Source of the DNA: SB25 sp029560875
Lineage (GTDB): Bacteria > Bacteroidota > Bacteroidia > Bacteroidales > Tenuifilaceae
Direction of reading: 5' to 3'
DNA length: 64,000 nucleotides
Assembly (NCBI GenBank): GCA_035388225.1
Contig: DAOOPM010000005.1
Span: 1-64,000, forward strand
Position 1 is the stretch's first letter; every line of letters starts with the position of its first letter. The notes beneath the pieces are model-generated. The model was given only the letters and a program-made list of their open reading frames with translations. It made no database searches and had not been told where the DNA came from. Below, piece by piece: positions 1 through 7,493 of this stretch. The translations under genes were made by a program, and so were the position numbers.

Positions 1-252
1 TCTCAGATGTTCCCATTAATGGAGCAGTTAACCCGTGAGTTAACTCATATGGGTATTAAAAACAAGCAATTAGGGTTATTTGGAAGTTACAGCTGGAATG
101 GAGGAGGGGTGAAGAACCTAATGAAATTCATTGAGGAGAGCGAGTTGGAGCTAGTTACTGAACCTTGCGAGGTTTACGGTAAGCCAAATGAGGAAAAACT
201 TGCCCAGTACGACGTTTTGGCTAAGGTAATGGCTGAAAAAATTAAGCAATAG
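1..252 (+). CDS. Flavodiiron (A-type flavoprotein, FprA-like), C-terminal fragment
   Basis: The reading frame is open from the first base, so the gene starts left of the window and only about 83 C-terminal residues are visible. LFGSYSWNGGG followed by a short helix is the last strand-loop of the flavodoxin domain of A-type flavoproteins, where the SYSWNGG loop contacts FMN. The family couples an N-terminal metallo-beta-lactamase-like diiron domain to flavodoxin and reduces O2 or NO to water or N2O in the cytoplasm of anaerobes. The diiron half is outside the window, so a plain flavodoxin cannot be excluded. A hairpin terminator follows 50 nt after the stop. Confidence 0.72.
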   Translation, partial: SQMFPLMEQLTRELTHMGIKNKQLGLFGSYSWNGGGVKNLMKFIEESELELVTEPCEVYGKPNEEKLAQYDVLAKVMAEKIKQ

Positions 253-301
253 TGAATAAAGATATTTAACCGCAAAGGCACTCAAAGTTATATCTAAATC
301 G

Positions 302-330
302 AAAAGGCTGGATTTTCCAGCTTTTTTTGT
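302..330 (+). terminator. Rho-independent terminator after the flavodiiron gene
   Basis: GCTGGA (307-312), loop TTT, TCCAGC (316-321), extended by A-T pairs and followed by a run of seven T. It lies between two converging genes. The minus-strand side has only a broken T tract, so it probably serves mainly the plus strand. Confidence 0.85.
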
Positions 331-346
331 TTTTTAATAATCGATA

Positions 347-616
347 CTACAAGAAATTATAATGCTTGCGGATTGGCTTTTTCACTTTCCAGACGCACTT
401 TAAGCCCTGCTTAAAGGTTACAAAATCGCCAGCCTTAACCGTATAAACACCTTCGGGAGTAGTAACGTCAACCTCACCCTCAAGTATAAGGCACTCCTCG
501 TCGGAATCGTAGAACCAATCGAATTCGGAAATCTCCTTGGTCCAAATTGGCCAACTCTTAATACCACGTTTGGTAATCTCGTCAGTGTTGAGTTTTTCTA
601 TTATTACGCTGCTCAT
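347..616 (-). CDS. Small cupin-domain protein (Cupin_3/EutQ-like)
   Basis: An 89-residue single-domain beta-barrel protein. The run from about residue 38 to 75 (EECLILEGEVDVTTPEG, then VKAGDFVTFKQGLKCVWKV) is the two-motif core of the Cupin_3 family, in which an ExxLILEGE strand is followed by GDFVxFxxGxxxxW. Family members are cytosolic and often bind a metal or a small organic ligand. The usual metal-binding histidines of motif 1 are not evident here, so an enzymatic role is uncertain. It converges on the flavodiiron gene and appears monocistronic. The start ATG at 616 gives the full domain length. Confidence 0.8.
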   Translation of the reverse strand: MSSVIIEKLNTDEITKRGIKSWPIWTKEISEFDWFYDSDEECLILEGEVDVTTPEGVYTVKAGDFVTFKQGLKCVWKVKKPIRKHYNFL

Positions 617-1166
617 AGTTTTAGGATTAGTAAGTGCAAATCTAGGATTTTTAGGTTAATGTATAATGAATAATTGATAATGTATAATGTATAATGTATA
701 ATGATAATGTGAAATTAATATTATTGAATGAAAATTCTTTTGCCCTGAAAGGGCAAAAGCACCAGCCCCGAGTTTTAACTCGGGGATTAAAGAGCGAAAC
801 GTATAATAAGCGATGCACGGAAATGCGCTAATTTGAAAGGGTAACGAATGTTTGCATCGCAAAAGGTATACAATGGTATGGAACATAAATATTGGATGGG
901 AGAGGGATTGTCCGTAGCACAGACTCACCCCAGCCTCTCTGCCTGACTCCGCCAGCCAGTCGGCGGATAAACTCCAAGAGGGAGTATTGCCTTTATGTAT
1001 AGATGTGGATTATTAATAAAATGTATTTGCCCTGAAAGGGCAAAAGCACTAGCCCGAGTTTCAACTCGGGTATTAATTGTCACCTGTCACTCATTGTCAC
1101 TCGTCACCATAAAATAAACCAAAAACAATTACCTTTGTCTATCTATTACCGCTAAATCATAAAACA
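617..1166. repeat. 550-bp gene-free gap packed with palindromic and tandem repeats
   Basis: From 659 to 709 there is a run of TATAATG-type units. Two copies of a double-hairpin element follow at 738-785 and 1026-1070. Each has TTTGCCC-TGAAA-GGGCAAA and then a second stem, CCCCGAGTT/AACTCGGGG in copy one and CCCGAGTT/AACTCGGG in copy two. Between them lie a TCCGCC/GGCGGA palindrome (948-966) and ACTCC/GGAGT (971-985). This looks like REP-type intergenic DNA. The reading frame crossing 656-928 on the minus strand translates the repeat and is not supported as a gene. Confidence 0.8.
1130..1137 (+). promoter_or_regulatory. Bacteroidota -7 box upstream of the FlK-like thioesterase gene
   Basis: TACCTTTG matches TAnnTTTG and sits 30 nt before the ATG. 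No clear TTTG is present at the -33 position, so only half of the promoter is supported. Confidence 0.5.
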
Positions 1167-1556
1167 ATGGAATTCAACATAGCAAAAGGACTTGAGTACA
1201 CTGCCACAGAGGTGGTTACCAAGGAAAATACTGCATCGAAATACGGCTCGGGGTTGGTGGATGTTTTTGCAACTCCTGCAATGGTTGGACTTATGGAGAA
1301 TGCTTGCATGAACGCAGTTCTACCAAGTCTGCCCGAGGGTTTTAACACCGTAGGTATCGAAATTTGTGTAAAACATACCAAGGCAACCCCAATGGGAATG
1401 AAGGTTTTTAGCAAAGCAACACTAACCGAGGTGGATGGTAAGCGTTTGGTCTTTGAGGTTGTTGCTTGGGACGATGAGGCCGAGATTGGTCGTGGTACGC
1501 ACACCCGCTTTATTATCGATACCAAAAAGTTTATGGAGAAACTTGCTAGGAAATAA
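1167..1556 (+). CDS. Hotdog-fold thioesterase, FlK-like
   Basis: A 129-residue protein with the layout of the fluoroacetyl-CoA thioesterase (FlK) family. An N-terminal strand is followed by TVGIEICVKHTKATPMGMKV, then a long strand ending RGTHTRFIID. Most family members are housekeeping acyl-CoA thioesterases of unknown natural substrate, so fluoroacetate resistance should not be assumed. The usual catalytic Thr/Glu/His candidates are within FATPAM, MENA and the KHTKATP loop. The gene is transcribed towards a second thioesterase 120 nt downstream. The two folds are related, but the sequences are not close. Confidence 0.82.
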   Translation: MEFNIAKGLEYTATEVVTKENTASKYGSGLVDVFATPAMVGLMENACMNAVLPSLPEGFNTVGIEICVKHTKATPMGMKVFSKATLTEVDGKRLVFEVVAWDDEAEIGRGTHTRFIIDTKKFMEKLARK

Positions 1557-1572
1557 ACGAATTATGAACAAG

Positions 1573-1592
1573 CCTGCCTGCCGGTAGGCAGG
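1573..1592. repeat. Short perfect palindrome
   Basis: CCTGCCT, loop GCCGGT, AGGCAGG. It lies between the two thioesterase genes and has no T tract. An AGGCAGGCG fragment also occurs near 14228. Confidence 0.6.
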
Positions 1593-1677
1593 GAATGCTG
1601 AACGCTGAATGTTGAAGTGTAAATACTTCTAAAATCAAAAATCATCATTCCTTGTTCGATATTAAAAAACACATAAA

Positions 1678-2433
1678 ATGGACTTTTCTTTTCCCCAGTA
1701 CTACAAGCATCACCTAAAAGTACACTCGTACGAAGTTGACTTAAACCAAAATCTAAGCATCACCGCAATATTCAACTATTTACAGGAAATTGCCTGGGAA
1801 CACGCCGATAAACTGAAGTATGGCTTTAACCATTTACAGGACAAGGGCTGGATTTGGGTACTCTCCCGTATTGAAGTCGAAATTTACAATCTACCTAAAT
1901 GGACAGAGGAGTTAACCCTAATCACTTGGCCACGCGGTGCCGATGGAATATTCGCCTTACGCGATTTTGAATTCTACAACTCAGCAGGCGATAAGGTAAT
2001 GGCTGCCAGCAGTAGCTGGATTGTGTTGGATATCAACACACGCCGACCCGTTAGGATTAACGATTGGTATATGGGTTTCGATTTTGCCGAAAGGTCTGCC
2101 ATAGGCCGTGCATCATCAAAAATACAGGAGCAAACCAACGAGCCAGCCTTTACCGAGCAGTTCGATGTGCGCATTGGCGATATGGATATGAACCAGCACG
2201 TGAATAACGTAAGGTATATCGATTGGGCCTACAACACCTTTACCATTGAGCATTTCCGTAAATTTATCCCAACAAAAATTATAGTGAATTTCAACGCCGA
2301 GGGCAAATCGGGCGATATTGTAAAGGTGGAGCGCTACAGCGTCGATGAGAACATCAGCATCGTAAACATTGGCCGAACCACCGACTCCAAAAACCTCTGC
2401 AAGTTGGAATTCTGCTGGAACGAGAAATCGTAA
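1678..2433 (+). CDS. Acyl-ACP thioesterase (FatA/FatB family)
   Basis: This 251-residue protein has two hotdog repeats, as in plant and bacterial acyl-ACP thioesterases. The first repeat begins VHSYEVDLNQNLS and has the conserved helix NYLQEIAWEHADKL. The linker carries LPKWTEELTLITWPRG. The second repeat holds GDMDMNQHVNNVRYIDW, whose N-x-H pair is the catalytic signature of the family. The enzyme releases free fatty acids from acyl carrier protein in the cytoplasm. Length and domain order are complete. It follows the FlK-like gene on the same strand with a 121-nt gap containing a palindrome, so co-transcription is possible but not shown. Confidence 0.88.
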   Translation: MDFSFPQYYKHHLKVHSYEVDLNQNLSITAIFNYLQEIAWEHADKLKYGFNHLQDKGWIWVLSRIEVEIYNLPKWTEELTLITWPRGADGIFALRDFEFYNSAGDKVMAASSSWIVLDINTRRPVRINDWYMGFDFAERSAIGRASSKIQEQTNEPAFTEQFDVRIGDMDMNQHVNNVRYIDWAYNTFTIEHFRKFIPTKIIVNFNAEGKSGDIVKVERYSVDENISIVNIGRTTDSKNLCKLEFCWNEKS

Positions 2434-2582
2434 TTAGTCAATTGGACAATTAGGCAATTAGCAAATTTGAAAAGGAATATCTTATAGTTGTTATTCAAAA
2501 GCAATATTTTGATTTTTAACTTTTTGTAAATTTTTATCTTTCTACTTCTTCGTTCCCAAATTGTCCAATTGTCTCATTGTCT

Positions 2583-2622
2583 TATTATCTCATTATCTCA
2601 TTATCTCATTATCTCATTGACT
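2583..2622. repeat. 8-bp tandem repeat (CATTATCT units)
   Basis: Three exact CATTATCT units at 2591-2614 are preceded and followed by degenerate copies (CTTATTATCT, CATTGACT). The tract lies about 60 nt before the DUF4301 gene, where changes in copy number could alter promoter spacing. Confidence 0.7.
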
Positions 2623-2676
2623 AATTGTCGAATCAACAATTTATGTATATTAGTAAGGAATTAAACACCTGAGAGT

Positions 2677-4224
2677 ATGCTAACCGAATTGGACTTGAAA
2701 CAGCTGGAGGAGAAAGGTATCACTCCCAACGACCTGATGGCTCAGGTTGAGTCGTTCCGCAAGGGGTTTCCCTATTTACGCATTGTTAAACCAGCCACCG
2801 AAGGCGATGGTATTATTAAGCTCGACCCCGAGGAGGTTGATAACCTCATTGACCTTTACAAAGCGTTCGAGGGTAGCCGGTTAAAGTTTGTTCCAGCCTC
2901 GGGTGCTGCAACCCGAATGTTTAAGCACCTTTTCGAGTTCCGCGAGGAGTTCCCTGTAAAGGGCATGGAGTGTTTTACCGATAAAACCTTCAACTCCATA
3001 TTCTACTTCTTCCAGCATATCCAAAAGTTTCCGTTCTACGATAAGCTCTACAACGAGCTCTGGAGCATTGGCTACAAGATGGAGGAGCTGCTGGAAAATC
3101 ACGATTACCTACCTATTATCGATTCTCTTTTAAACTCCGAAGGGTTAGACTACGGCTTTCTGCCCAAGGGATTGATATACTTCCACAAGTACGGCGATAT
3201 ATCGCGCACAGCGCTTGAGGAGCACTTGGTGGAGGGAGCGCAGTACGCCCGCGATATTCATGGAAACGTAAATATCCATTTAACCGTATCGCCTGAGCAC
3301 CGCGCTGGGTTTAATGCGTTGGTGGAGCGTGTAAAAAGCTTCTACGAGAACCACTACGAGGTAACGCTACATATCACATTCTCGGAGCAGAAACCCTGCA
3401 CCGATACTGTGGCCGTTGATTTACAGAACGAGCCATTCCGCAATACCGATGGCACGCTACTTTTCCGCCCCGGCGGACACGGAGCGCTTATTGAGAACCT
3501 GGGCGATTTGGATGCCGATATTATCTTTATTAAGAATATCGATAATGTTGCGCCCGACCACCTAAAACCCCAAACCATACGCTATAAGAAAGCATTGGCA
3601 GGATTGCTGATTAGCTACAGGAACCTGATATTCGATTACCTGCGCCGATTAACCGAAACCACCGATATTACCGACGATTTAATAGCCGAGATTTTAGACT
3701 TTACCACCGATGAACTCTGCGTGGTACCGCCTGCAAACTTTGAGGTCAAGAACAAGGCCGAAACCATTGCCTACTTGGTTGATGTGCTAAACCGCCCCAT
3801 ACGCGTATGCGGAATGGTGAAGAACCAGGGCGAGCCCGGTGGTGGGCCATTCTGGGCCGAGAACTCCAACGGAACAGTCTCCTTGCAGATTGTGGAGAGT
3901 TCGCAGATTGATTTAAAGGATGCACGCACAAAAGCCATATTCGACCAAGCTACCCATTTTAACCCGGTTGATTTGGTTTGCAGCACCAAGGACTACAAGG
4001 GCAATAAGTTCAATTTACACAGCTACCGCGATTCCGAAACAGGCTTTATATCCGTAAAAAGCAAGGATGGCAAGCAGCTAAAGGCGTTGGAACTGCCGGG
4101 TTTATGGAATGGCGCAATGAGCAGCTGGAACACCATATTTGTGGAGGTACCGCTGGCCACCTTTAGCCCCGTAAAAACTGTAAACGATTTGCTCCGCAAC
4201 GAGCATCAGGGATGCGGAAAGTAA
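2677..4224 (+). CDS. DUF4301 family protein
   Basis: A 515-residue soluble protein without signal peptide or membrane segments. The family is restricted largely to Bacteroidota and its function is unknown. Recognisable stretches are KFVPASGAATRMFKHLF near residue 75, LFRPGGHGALIENLGDLDAD near 262 and NQGEPGGGPFWAENSNG near 388. The GAATRMFK and RPGGHGALIENL pieces resemble the sugar-nucleotide binding loops of nucleotidyltransferases, which is inference only. Base composition is higher in GC than the following island, with good codon agreement with the core genes. A strong terminator follows 40 nt downstream, and the gene stands alone. Confidence 0.8.
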   Translation: MLTELDLKQLEEKGITPNDLMAQVESFRKGFPYLRIVKPATEGDGIIKLDPEEVDNLIDLYKAFEGSRLKFVPASGAATRMFKHLFEFREEFPVKGMECFTDKTFNSIFYFFQHIQKFPFYDKLYNELWSIGYKMEELLENHDYLPIIDSLLNSEGLDYGFLPKGLIYFHKYGDISRTALEEHLVEGAQYARDIHGNVNIHLTVSPEHRAGFNALVERVKSFYENHYEVTLHITFSEQKPCTDTVAVDLQNEPFRNTDGTLLFRPGGHGALIENLGDLDADIIFIKNIDNVAPDHLKPQTIRYKKALAGLLISYRNLIFDYLRRLTETTDITDDLIAEILDFTTDELCVVPPANFEVKNKAETIAYLVDVLNRPIRVCGMVKNQGEPGGGPFWAENSNGTVSLQIVESSQIDLKDARTKAIFDQATHFNPVDLVCSTKDYKGNKFNLHSYRDSETGFISVKSKDGKQLKALELPGLWNGAMSSWNTIFVEVPLATFSPVKTVNDLLRNEHQGCGK

Positions 4225-4265
4225 TTAGTAATTGATAATTATGTAATTAATAATAAAGTTTTAGC

Positions 4266-4297
4266 AAGGCGCAGCATAACCGCTGCGCTTTTTGTTT
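4266..4297 (+). terminator. Terminator of the DUF4301 gene
   Basis: GCGCAGC (4269-4275), loop ATAACC, GCTGCGC (4282-4288), flanked by A/T pairs and followed by TTTTTGTTTTT. Confidence 0.88.
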
Positions 4298-4382
4298 TTA
4301 AATACTATTCAAAACACCACTTCACCAAATTACTCAATCACTTAATCTCTCAATACCAAGTTTTCGTCACCATTAACCCGTC

Positions 4383-4444
4383 ACTCGTCACTAATTCTCA
4401 AAAAACAGGTAACAATTTCACTCTCAATCTTATTAAGCAATAAA
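4383..4444 (+). repeat. Island-boundary repeat, copy 1
   Basis: This 62-bp stretch aligns without gaps to 11695-11756, with about 50 identities. It begins with a shared ACTCGTCA and ends with a perfect 20-mer (4425-4444) containing CTTATTAAGCAATAAA. In both places it is followed by 145-175 bp of AT-rich DNA and then an AT-rich accessory gene. The rest of the 4225-4616 gap holds the terminator above, runs of GTCACTCGTCAC-like sequence and the presumed promoter of the ATPase. No other gene is seen in it. Confidence 0.75.
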
Positions 4445-4616
4445 CAATGGTAAATTTTTTATGAAATATTTAAATGATTTGCTACTTTAGAGTAAGATAA
4501 ATTTAACTATAAAGTATATTTATTGGTTTAATAAGAATAGATAAAAATACGTTTAGTGAATAAACATATAAGTTGGCTGCAAGTTTAAAAAAGACACCTT
4601 AACAAATAAATCGAAT

Positions 4617-5870
4617 ATGTTTGGGATTAAAAAAAGACTTGATGAAGTTTTTGGAATTCAAAGCGACCTTCCAAAATATACTTACGTAAATCGTTCTAAA
4701 TTAGATGAAAGGCTGGAGTATTTATTAAAAACCCAAAGACATATTGTGATTCACGGGGCTTCCAAACAAGGAAAATCTAGTTTGAGAAAGAAAGTATTAA
4801 AAGACATACAAAATGAGGTAATACAATGTTTACCAGATAAGAAAATTAAAGATATTTTGCTAGACATTCAAAGGAGTTTAAATCCATATTTTACATCGGA
4901 AAAAAGAGAAGGAACTGAAAATGAATTAAGTGGAAAAGGTTCGGGTGAAATTGAAATACCTTTAACCGCTAAATTTGGTGGAGAAGCAGGGTATACAAGA
5001 AAAGATGTTTGTGAAGAAACACAGCAAAGAGTCGGAGGTTTTGAAAAAGACGTCAAGCATATTAAACAATTATTAGAACAAAACAAACGCAGGATTATAC
5101 TCGAAGACTTTCATTATTTAGATGAAGAAACTAGAAAGGATATGGCTTTTTATCTAAAAAGTTTCTTTGAAGAAGGAATTTACATCATAATAATTGGAAT
5201 TTGGTCAGAACAGAATTTGTTAACTTATTATAATGGAGATTTATCAGGAAGAGTTGAAGAAATAGATTTAAGTTGGGAAAATAAAGACCTTTTGGAGGTT
5301 TTGAAAAAAGGAGAAAAAGCATTAAACATTAAGTTTTCTGATAATGTAAAAACTGAATTAGTTAATTCATCTTTTAATAATGTCGGTTTATTACAAAGAT
5401 TGGCAGAACGGTTGTGTTTTGAGAATGGCATAACCGAAAGTAAAAGCTACTTTTCAAAATCATTAATAAGCAATGTTGCTAAAGTTACTCCATCTAGGCA
5501 TAAAGTAATCAATGACATAAGGCAACGTTATATAAAGATTTATGATGTATTCTCAAGAGGTTATGAGAAAACTGAGTTAGAAGTATATTTTAACTTATTC
5601 AAAGCAATTAGTATAATGCCTAAAGAAAAATTGATTAAAGGAATTCCATTAAATGATGTATTAAGTAATATTCAGAAATTCAATGACAAGATTAGGCTTT
5701 CTGATTTAACTGCAGCTCTTAATCGGACAGAGAGGCTTCAATCTTCACGAGGCATAACACCGATGCTGATTATGTATAATGAAAATTTGAGAGAAGTCCA
5801 TTTAGTTGATAGAGAGTTTTTGTTTTATAAAGAATTTGGAAATCCTGATTGGGAATGGCTAAACAATTAA
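4617..5870 (+). CDS. P-loop ATPase (AAA/STAND-like), accessory gene
   Basis: A 417-residue soluble protein. Walker A is GASKQGKSS (residues 47-55) and Walker B is RIILEDFHYLDEE (from residue 159), followed by a sensor-1-like strand YIIIIGIW. The order fits an ORC/STAND-type AAA module, with a helical C-terminal half from about residue 250 that could be a winged helix. Residues 95-150 form an insertion rich in charge. The DNA is markedly more AT-rich than the preceding genes. It is the first gene of an island that continues with an ABC-3C-like operon, but a hairpin and a 177-nt gap separate them. A defence role is plausible only from this company. Confidence 0.75.
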   Translation: MFGIKKRLDEVFGIQSDLPKYTYVNRSKLDERLEYLLKTQRHIVIHGASKQGKSSLRKKVLKDIQNEVIQCLPDKKIKDILLDIQRSLNPYFTSEKREGTENELSGKGSGEIEIPLTAKFGGEAGYTRKDVCEETQQRVGGFEKDVKHIKQLLEQNKRRIILEDFHYLDEETRKDMAFYLKSFFEEGIYIIIIGIWSEQNLLTYYNGDLSGRVEEIDLSWENKDLLEVLKKGEKALNIKFSDNVKTELVNSSFNNVGLLQRLAERLCFENGITESKSYFSKSLISNVAKVTPSRHKVINDIRQRYIKIYDVFSRGYEKTELEVYFNLFKAISIMPKEKLIKGIPLNDVLSNIQKFNDKIRLSDLTAALNRTERLQSSRGITPMLIMYNENLREVHLVDREFLFYKEFGNPDWEWLNN

Positions 5871-5897
5871 AAGCCAGCAGCCAACAGGCTTTTTCTT
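5869..5897 (+). terminator. Weak terminator after the ATPase gene
   Basis: AAAAGCC (5869-5875), an 11-nt loop, GGCTTTT (5887-5893), followed by TCTTT. The stem overlaps the stop codon. Its low GC content makes it a weak candidate. Confidence 0.5.
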
Positions 5898-5944
5898 TCA
5901 CTGGGGTTAATGATGCAGATGCAGAATTTTATTACCTTTAACTA

Positions 5945-5977
5945 ACTTTTTAACGCTGGCGGTTAACTCCCCAGCGT
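5945..5977. repeat. Hairpin between the ATPase and the ABC-3C-like operon
   Basis: The first 14 bases, ACTTTTTAACGCTG, recur exactly at 14161-14174, just past the second island. Here they open a hairpin ACGCTGG (5953-5959), loop of 11, CCAGCGT (5971-5977). There is no T tract on either side, so it is not a typical terminator. It may be a cassette-junction remnant, but canonical attC core sites are not visible. Confidence 0.5.
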
Positions 5978-6047
5978 AAGCAACTGCCAACCTTTGTATG
6001 CAATCTTAAAAAAGTCACCTACTGCGAAAATTAAAATGATAAAAAAT

Positions 6048-6410
6048 ATGGAACCAATAACTTTAATAACAACAGCAATTGCATTGGCCACCCCATACCT
6101 TCTTAAAACAGGAGAAAAAATTGCAGAAGGAATCGGTGAGGACATTTGGAAACTAATTAAGAAACCGTTTACAAAAGATAAGAACACAGAACTTGAAATA
6201 GACATCAATAATCAACAAGATAAAGAAAGATTATTGGCGCTATTAAATGAAAAACTTGCCGATGATGCTGAATTTAAGAAAGAGTTAGAAATTGCAGTCG
6301 AAAAAGCACAAAAAGAACTAAATGCTTATTATCAACAAAATATCAATAATAATGGTCAAATTGAAAAGCAAATAAATATCCAAAATAATTCTGGAAATAT
6401 TCAAATGTAA
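6048..6410 (+). CDS. Small putative effector of an ABC-3C-like operon
   Basis: The protein has 120 residues if started at ATG 6048; ATG 6036 or TTG 5994 would add 4 or 18 residues. Residues 1-18 are hydrophobic (ITLITTAIALATPYLL), followed by an amphipathic stretch up to IWKLIKKPF, a charged helical middle (about 50-95), and a Gln/Asn-rich tail (96-120) with two INxxNNxGxI-like units. The tail aligns without gaps to residues 3-27 of the next protein at 12 of 25 positions. The stop overlaps the next start (TAATG), indicating translational coupling. No named family is recognised. A membrane-acting or adaptor role is inference from the N-terminus and the context. Confidence 0.7.
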   Translation: MEPITLITTAIALATPYLLKTGEKIAEGIGEDIWKLIKKPFTKDKNTELEIDINNQQDKERLLALLNEKLADDAEFKKELEIAVEKAQKELNAYYQQNINNNGQIEKQINIQNNSGNIQM

Positions 6411-6988
6411 TGAGCCAACAAGTAGATAATAATGAGAATCAAATTCAGAATCAATTAAATATTGGTGAGAATCAAGGTCCTATTTATTTGTCAAAACAAA
6501 CACGATTCTCTAAAAGATTTGAAAAACTAAACAAAGAAGTTGCTAGCGATGAGCGATATGAAGGTATTATGGAATCCTTAAAATACTATCTCACAAAACT
6601 TGACGGTATTGATATGCCAACTAAGTTAGAAGACGGCGGATTTAAAAAAAATGAGATAATTGAGGCGACAAGAAAAAAAGAGCGCTATGCTAAGAAGCTT
6701 GAATTAAATAGGTTTTTTGAATCAGCACAATGGATAGATAGCCAATTGTTTGGAAAGATAAAAATGGATTTTGAAGCTTTTGTTTTACCGTTGATTAATA
6801 AAGGAGCTTCAAAAGATGAAATATTTAAAGAGGTTGTTATAAAGGTTGTTCAACCTGTTCTTGATTTAATCAATGTCGAAGGTGAATGTGATGAAGTTTT
6901 AAATTATAATGCTGATGATATTTTCGGTATGGTTTACTATTTAACTGGTCAGTGTCATTTAAATTGGAAAGACTATGATAGTTTATAA
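6410..6988 (+). CDS. ABC-3C-like system protein with C-terminal (CTD-type) domain
   Basis: A 192-residue protein. Residues 3-27 are the Gln/Asn-rich segment matching the tail of the upstream protein. From about residue 35 the domain KRFEKLNKEV, a Tyr-rich helix around ESLKYYLTKLDG, and ESAQWIDSQLFGKIKMDFEA resemble the C-terminal domain family of ABC-three-component systems, as I recall it. In those systems this domain is usually fused behind an effector such as a nuclease or protease. Here no effector precedes it, and the upstream small protein may supply it. The start overlaps the previous stop by one base, and its last 14 bases overlap the next gene. Confidence 0.65.
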   Translation: MSQQVDNNENQIQNQLNIGENQGPIYLSKQTRFSKRFEKLNKEVASDERYEGIMESLKYYLTKLDGIDMPTKLEDGGFKKNEIIEATRKKERYAKKLELNRFFESAQWIDSQLFGKIKMDFEAFVLPLINKGASKDEIFKEVVIKVVQPVLDLINVEGECDEVLNYNADDIFGMVYYLTGQCHLNWKDYDSL

Positions 6989-7493
6989 TCAAGCGTTAGA
7001 TTTATATCATACTATTTATAGATTTTTGCAATTTTTAAATAGGTTTGATAGCGGTGTTCTCATTGAAGTTGAGAGGTTGCGGATTTGGGATTTTTATTTA
7101 CTGTTCCCAAGTAAAATACACGATATTCGATTAAAACAGAACGAGTCTGATATAAGAAAAATCAGAAAGGAATTTATAAAAGATGTAAATAATCCTTACG
7201 AAAGAATAACTGAGGATAGAAAAATTTTCGAAAAAATAAAACCATATCAGTTAGCCGCTTTAAATTGTATTGCATCGTATGGAATTATAGATAAGGCTCT
7301 ATTGAATCAACAAAGAATTTCAATTATACAAAAAGATATACTAAATGAATTTGTGAAAAATTTCGATGAACTATCAGCTAAAGAAAGAAATGTAATTACT
7401 TTAATGACTGCACATTATTTTCATTTATCACTTTTTGGACCAGATGGTTTAAAGAATAGGACTAATTTAATGGAGAGTAAATATGATGCGTAA
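6975..7493 (+). CDS. ABC-3C-like middle component
   Basis: A 172-residue, mostly helical protein. ERLRIWDFYLLFPSKIHDI followed by KPYQLAALNCIASYGIID is the pattern I associate with the middle components of ABC-three-component systems, which are winged-helix-like proteins linking the effector/CTD protein to the ATPase. It has no membrane segment or catalytic motif. It starts 14 nt inside the preceding gene and overlaps the ATPase gene by 11 nt, so the three genes are tightly coupled. The assignment depends heavily on this gene order. Confidence 0.65.
   Translation: MIVYNQALDLYHTIYRFLQFLNRFDSGVLIEVERLRIWDFYLLFPSKIHDIRLKQNESDIRKIRKEFIKDVNNPYERITEDRKIFEKIKPYQLAALNCIASYGIIDKALLNQQRISIIQKDILNEFVKNFDELSAKERNVITLMTAHYFHLSLFGPDGLKNRTNLMESKYDA

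Noticed and set aside
656..928. Minus-strand frame of 90 residues in the first gap
   Set aside because: It translates the TATAATG run and the double-hairpin repeat. No domain, no start signal, and composition is that of repeats.
1167..1556. Fluoroacetate resistance thioesterase
   Set aside because: Most FlK-like proteins have other substrates, and nothing in the context relates to fluoroacetate.
5945..5977. Hairpin read as an integron attC site
   Set aside because: No GTTRRRY/RYYYAAC core sites are visible and no integrase is in the window. Only the palindrome and its 14-bp recurrence are supported.
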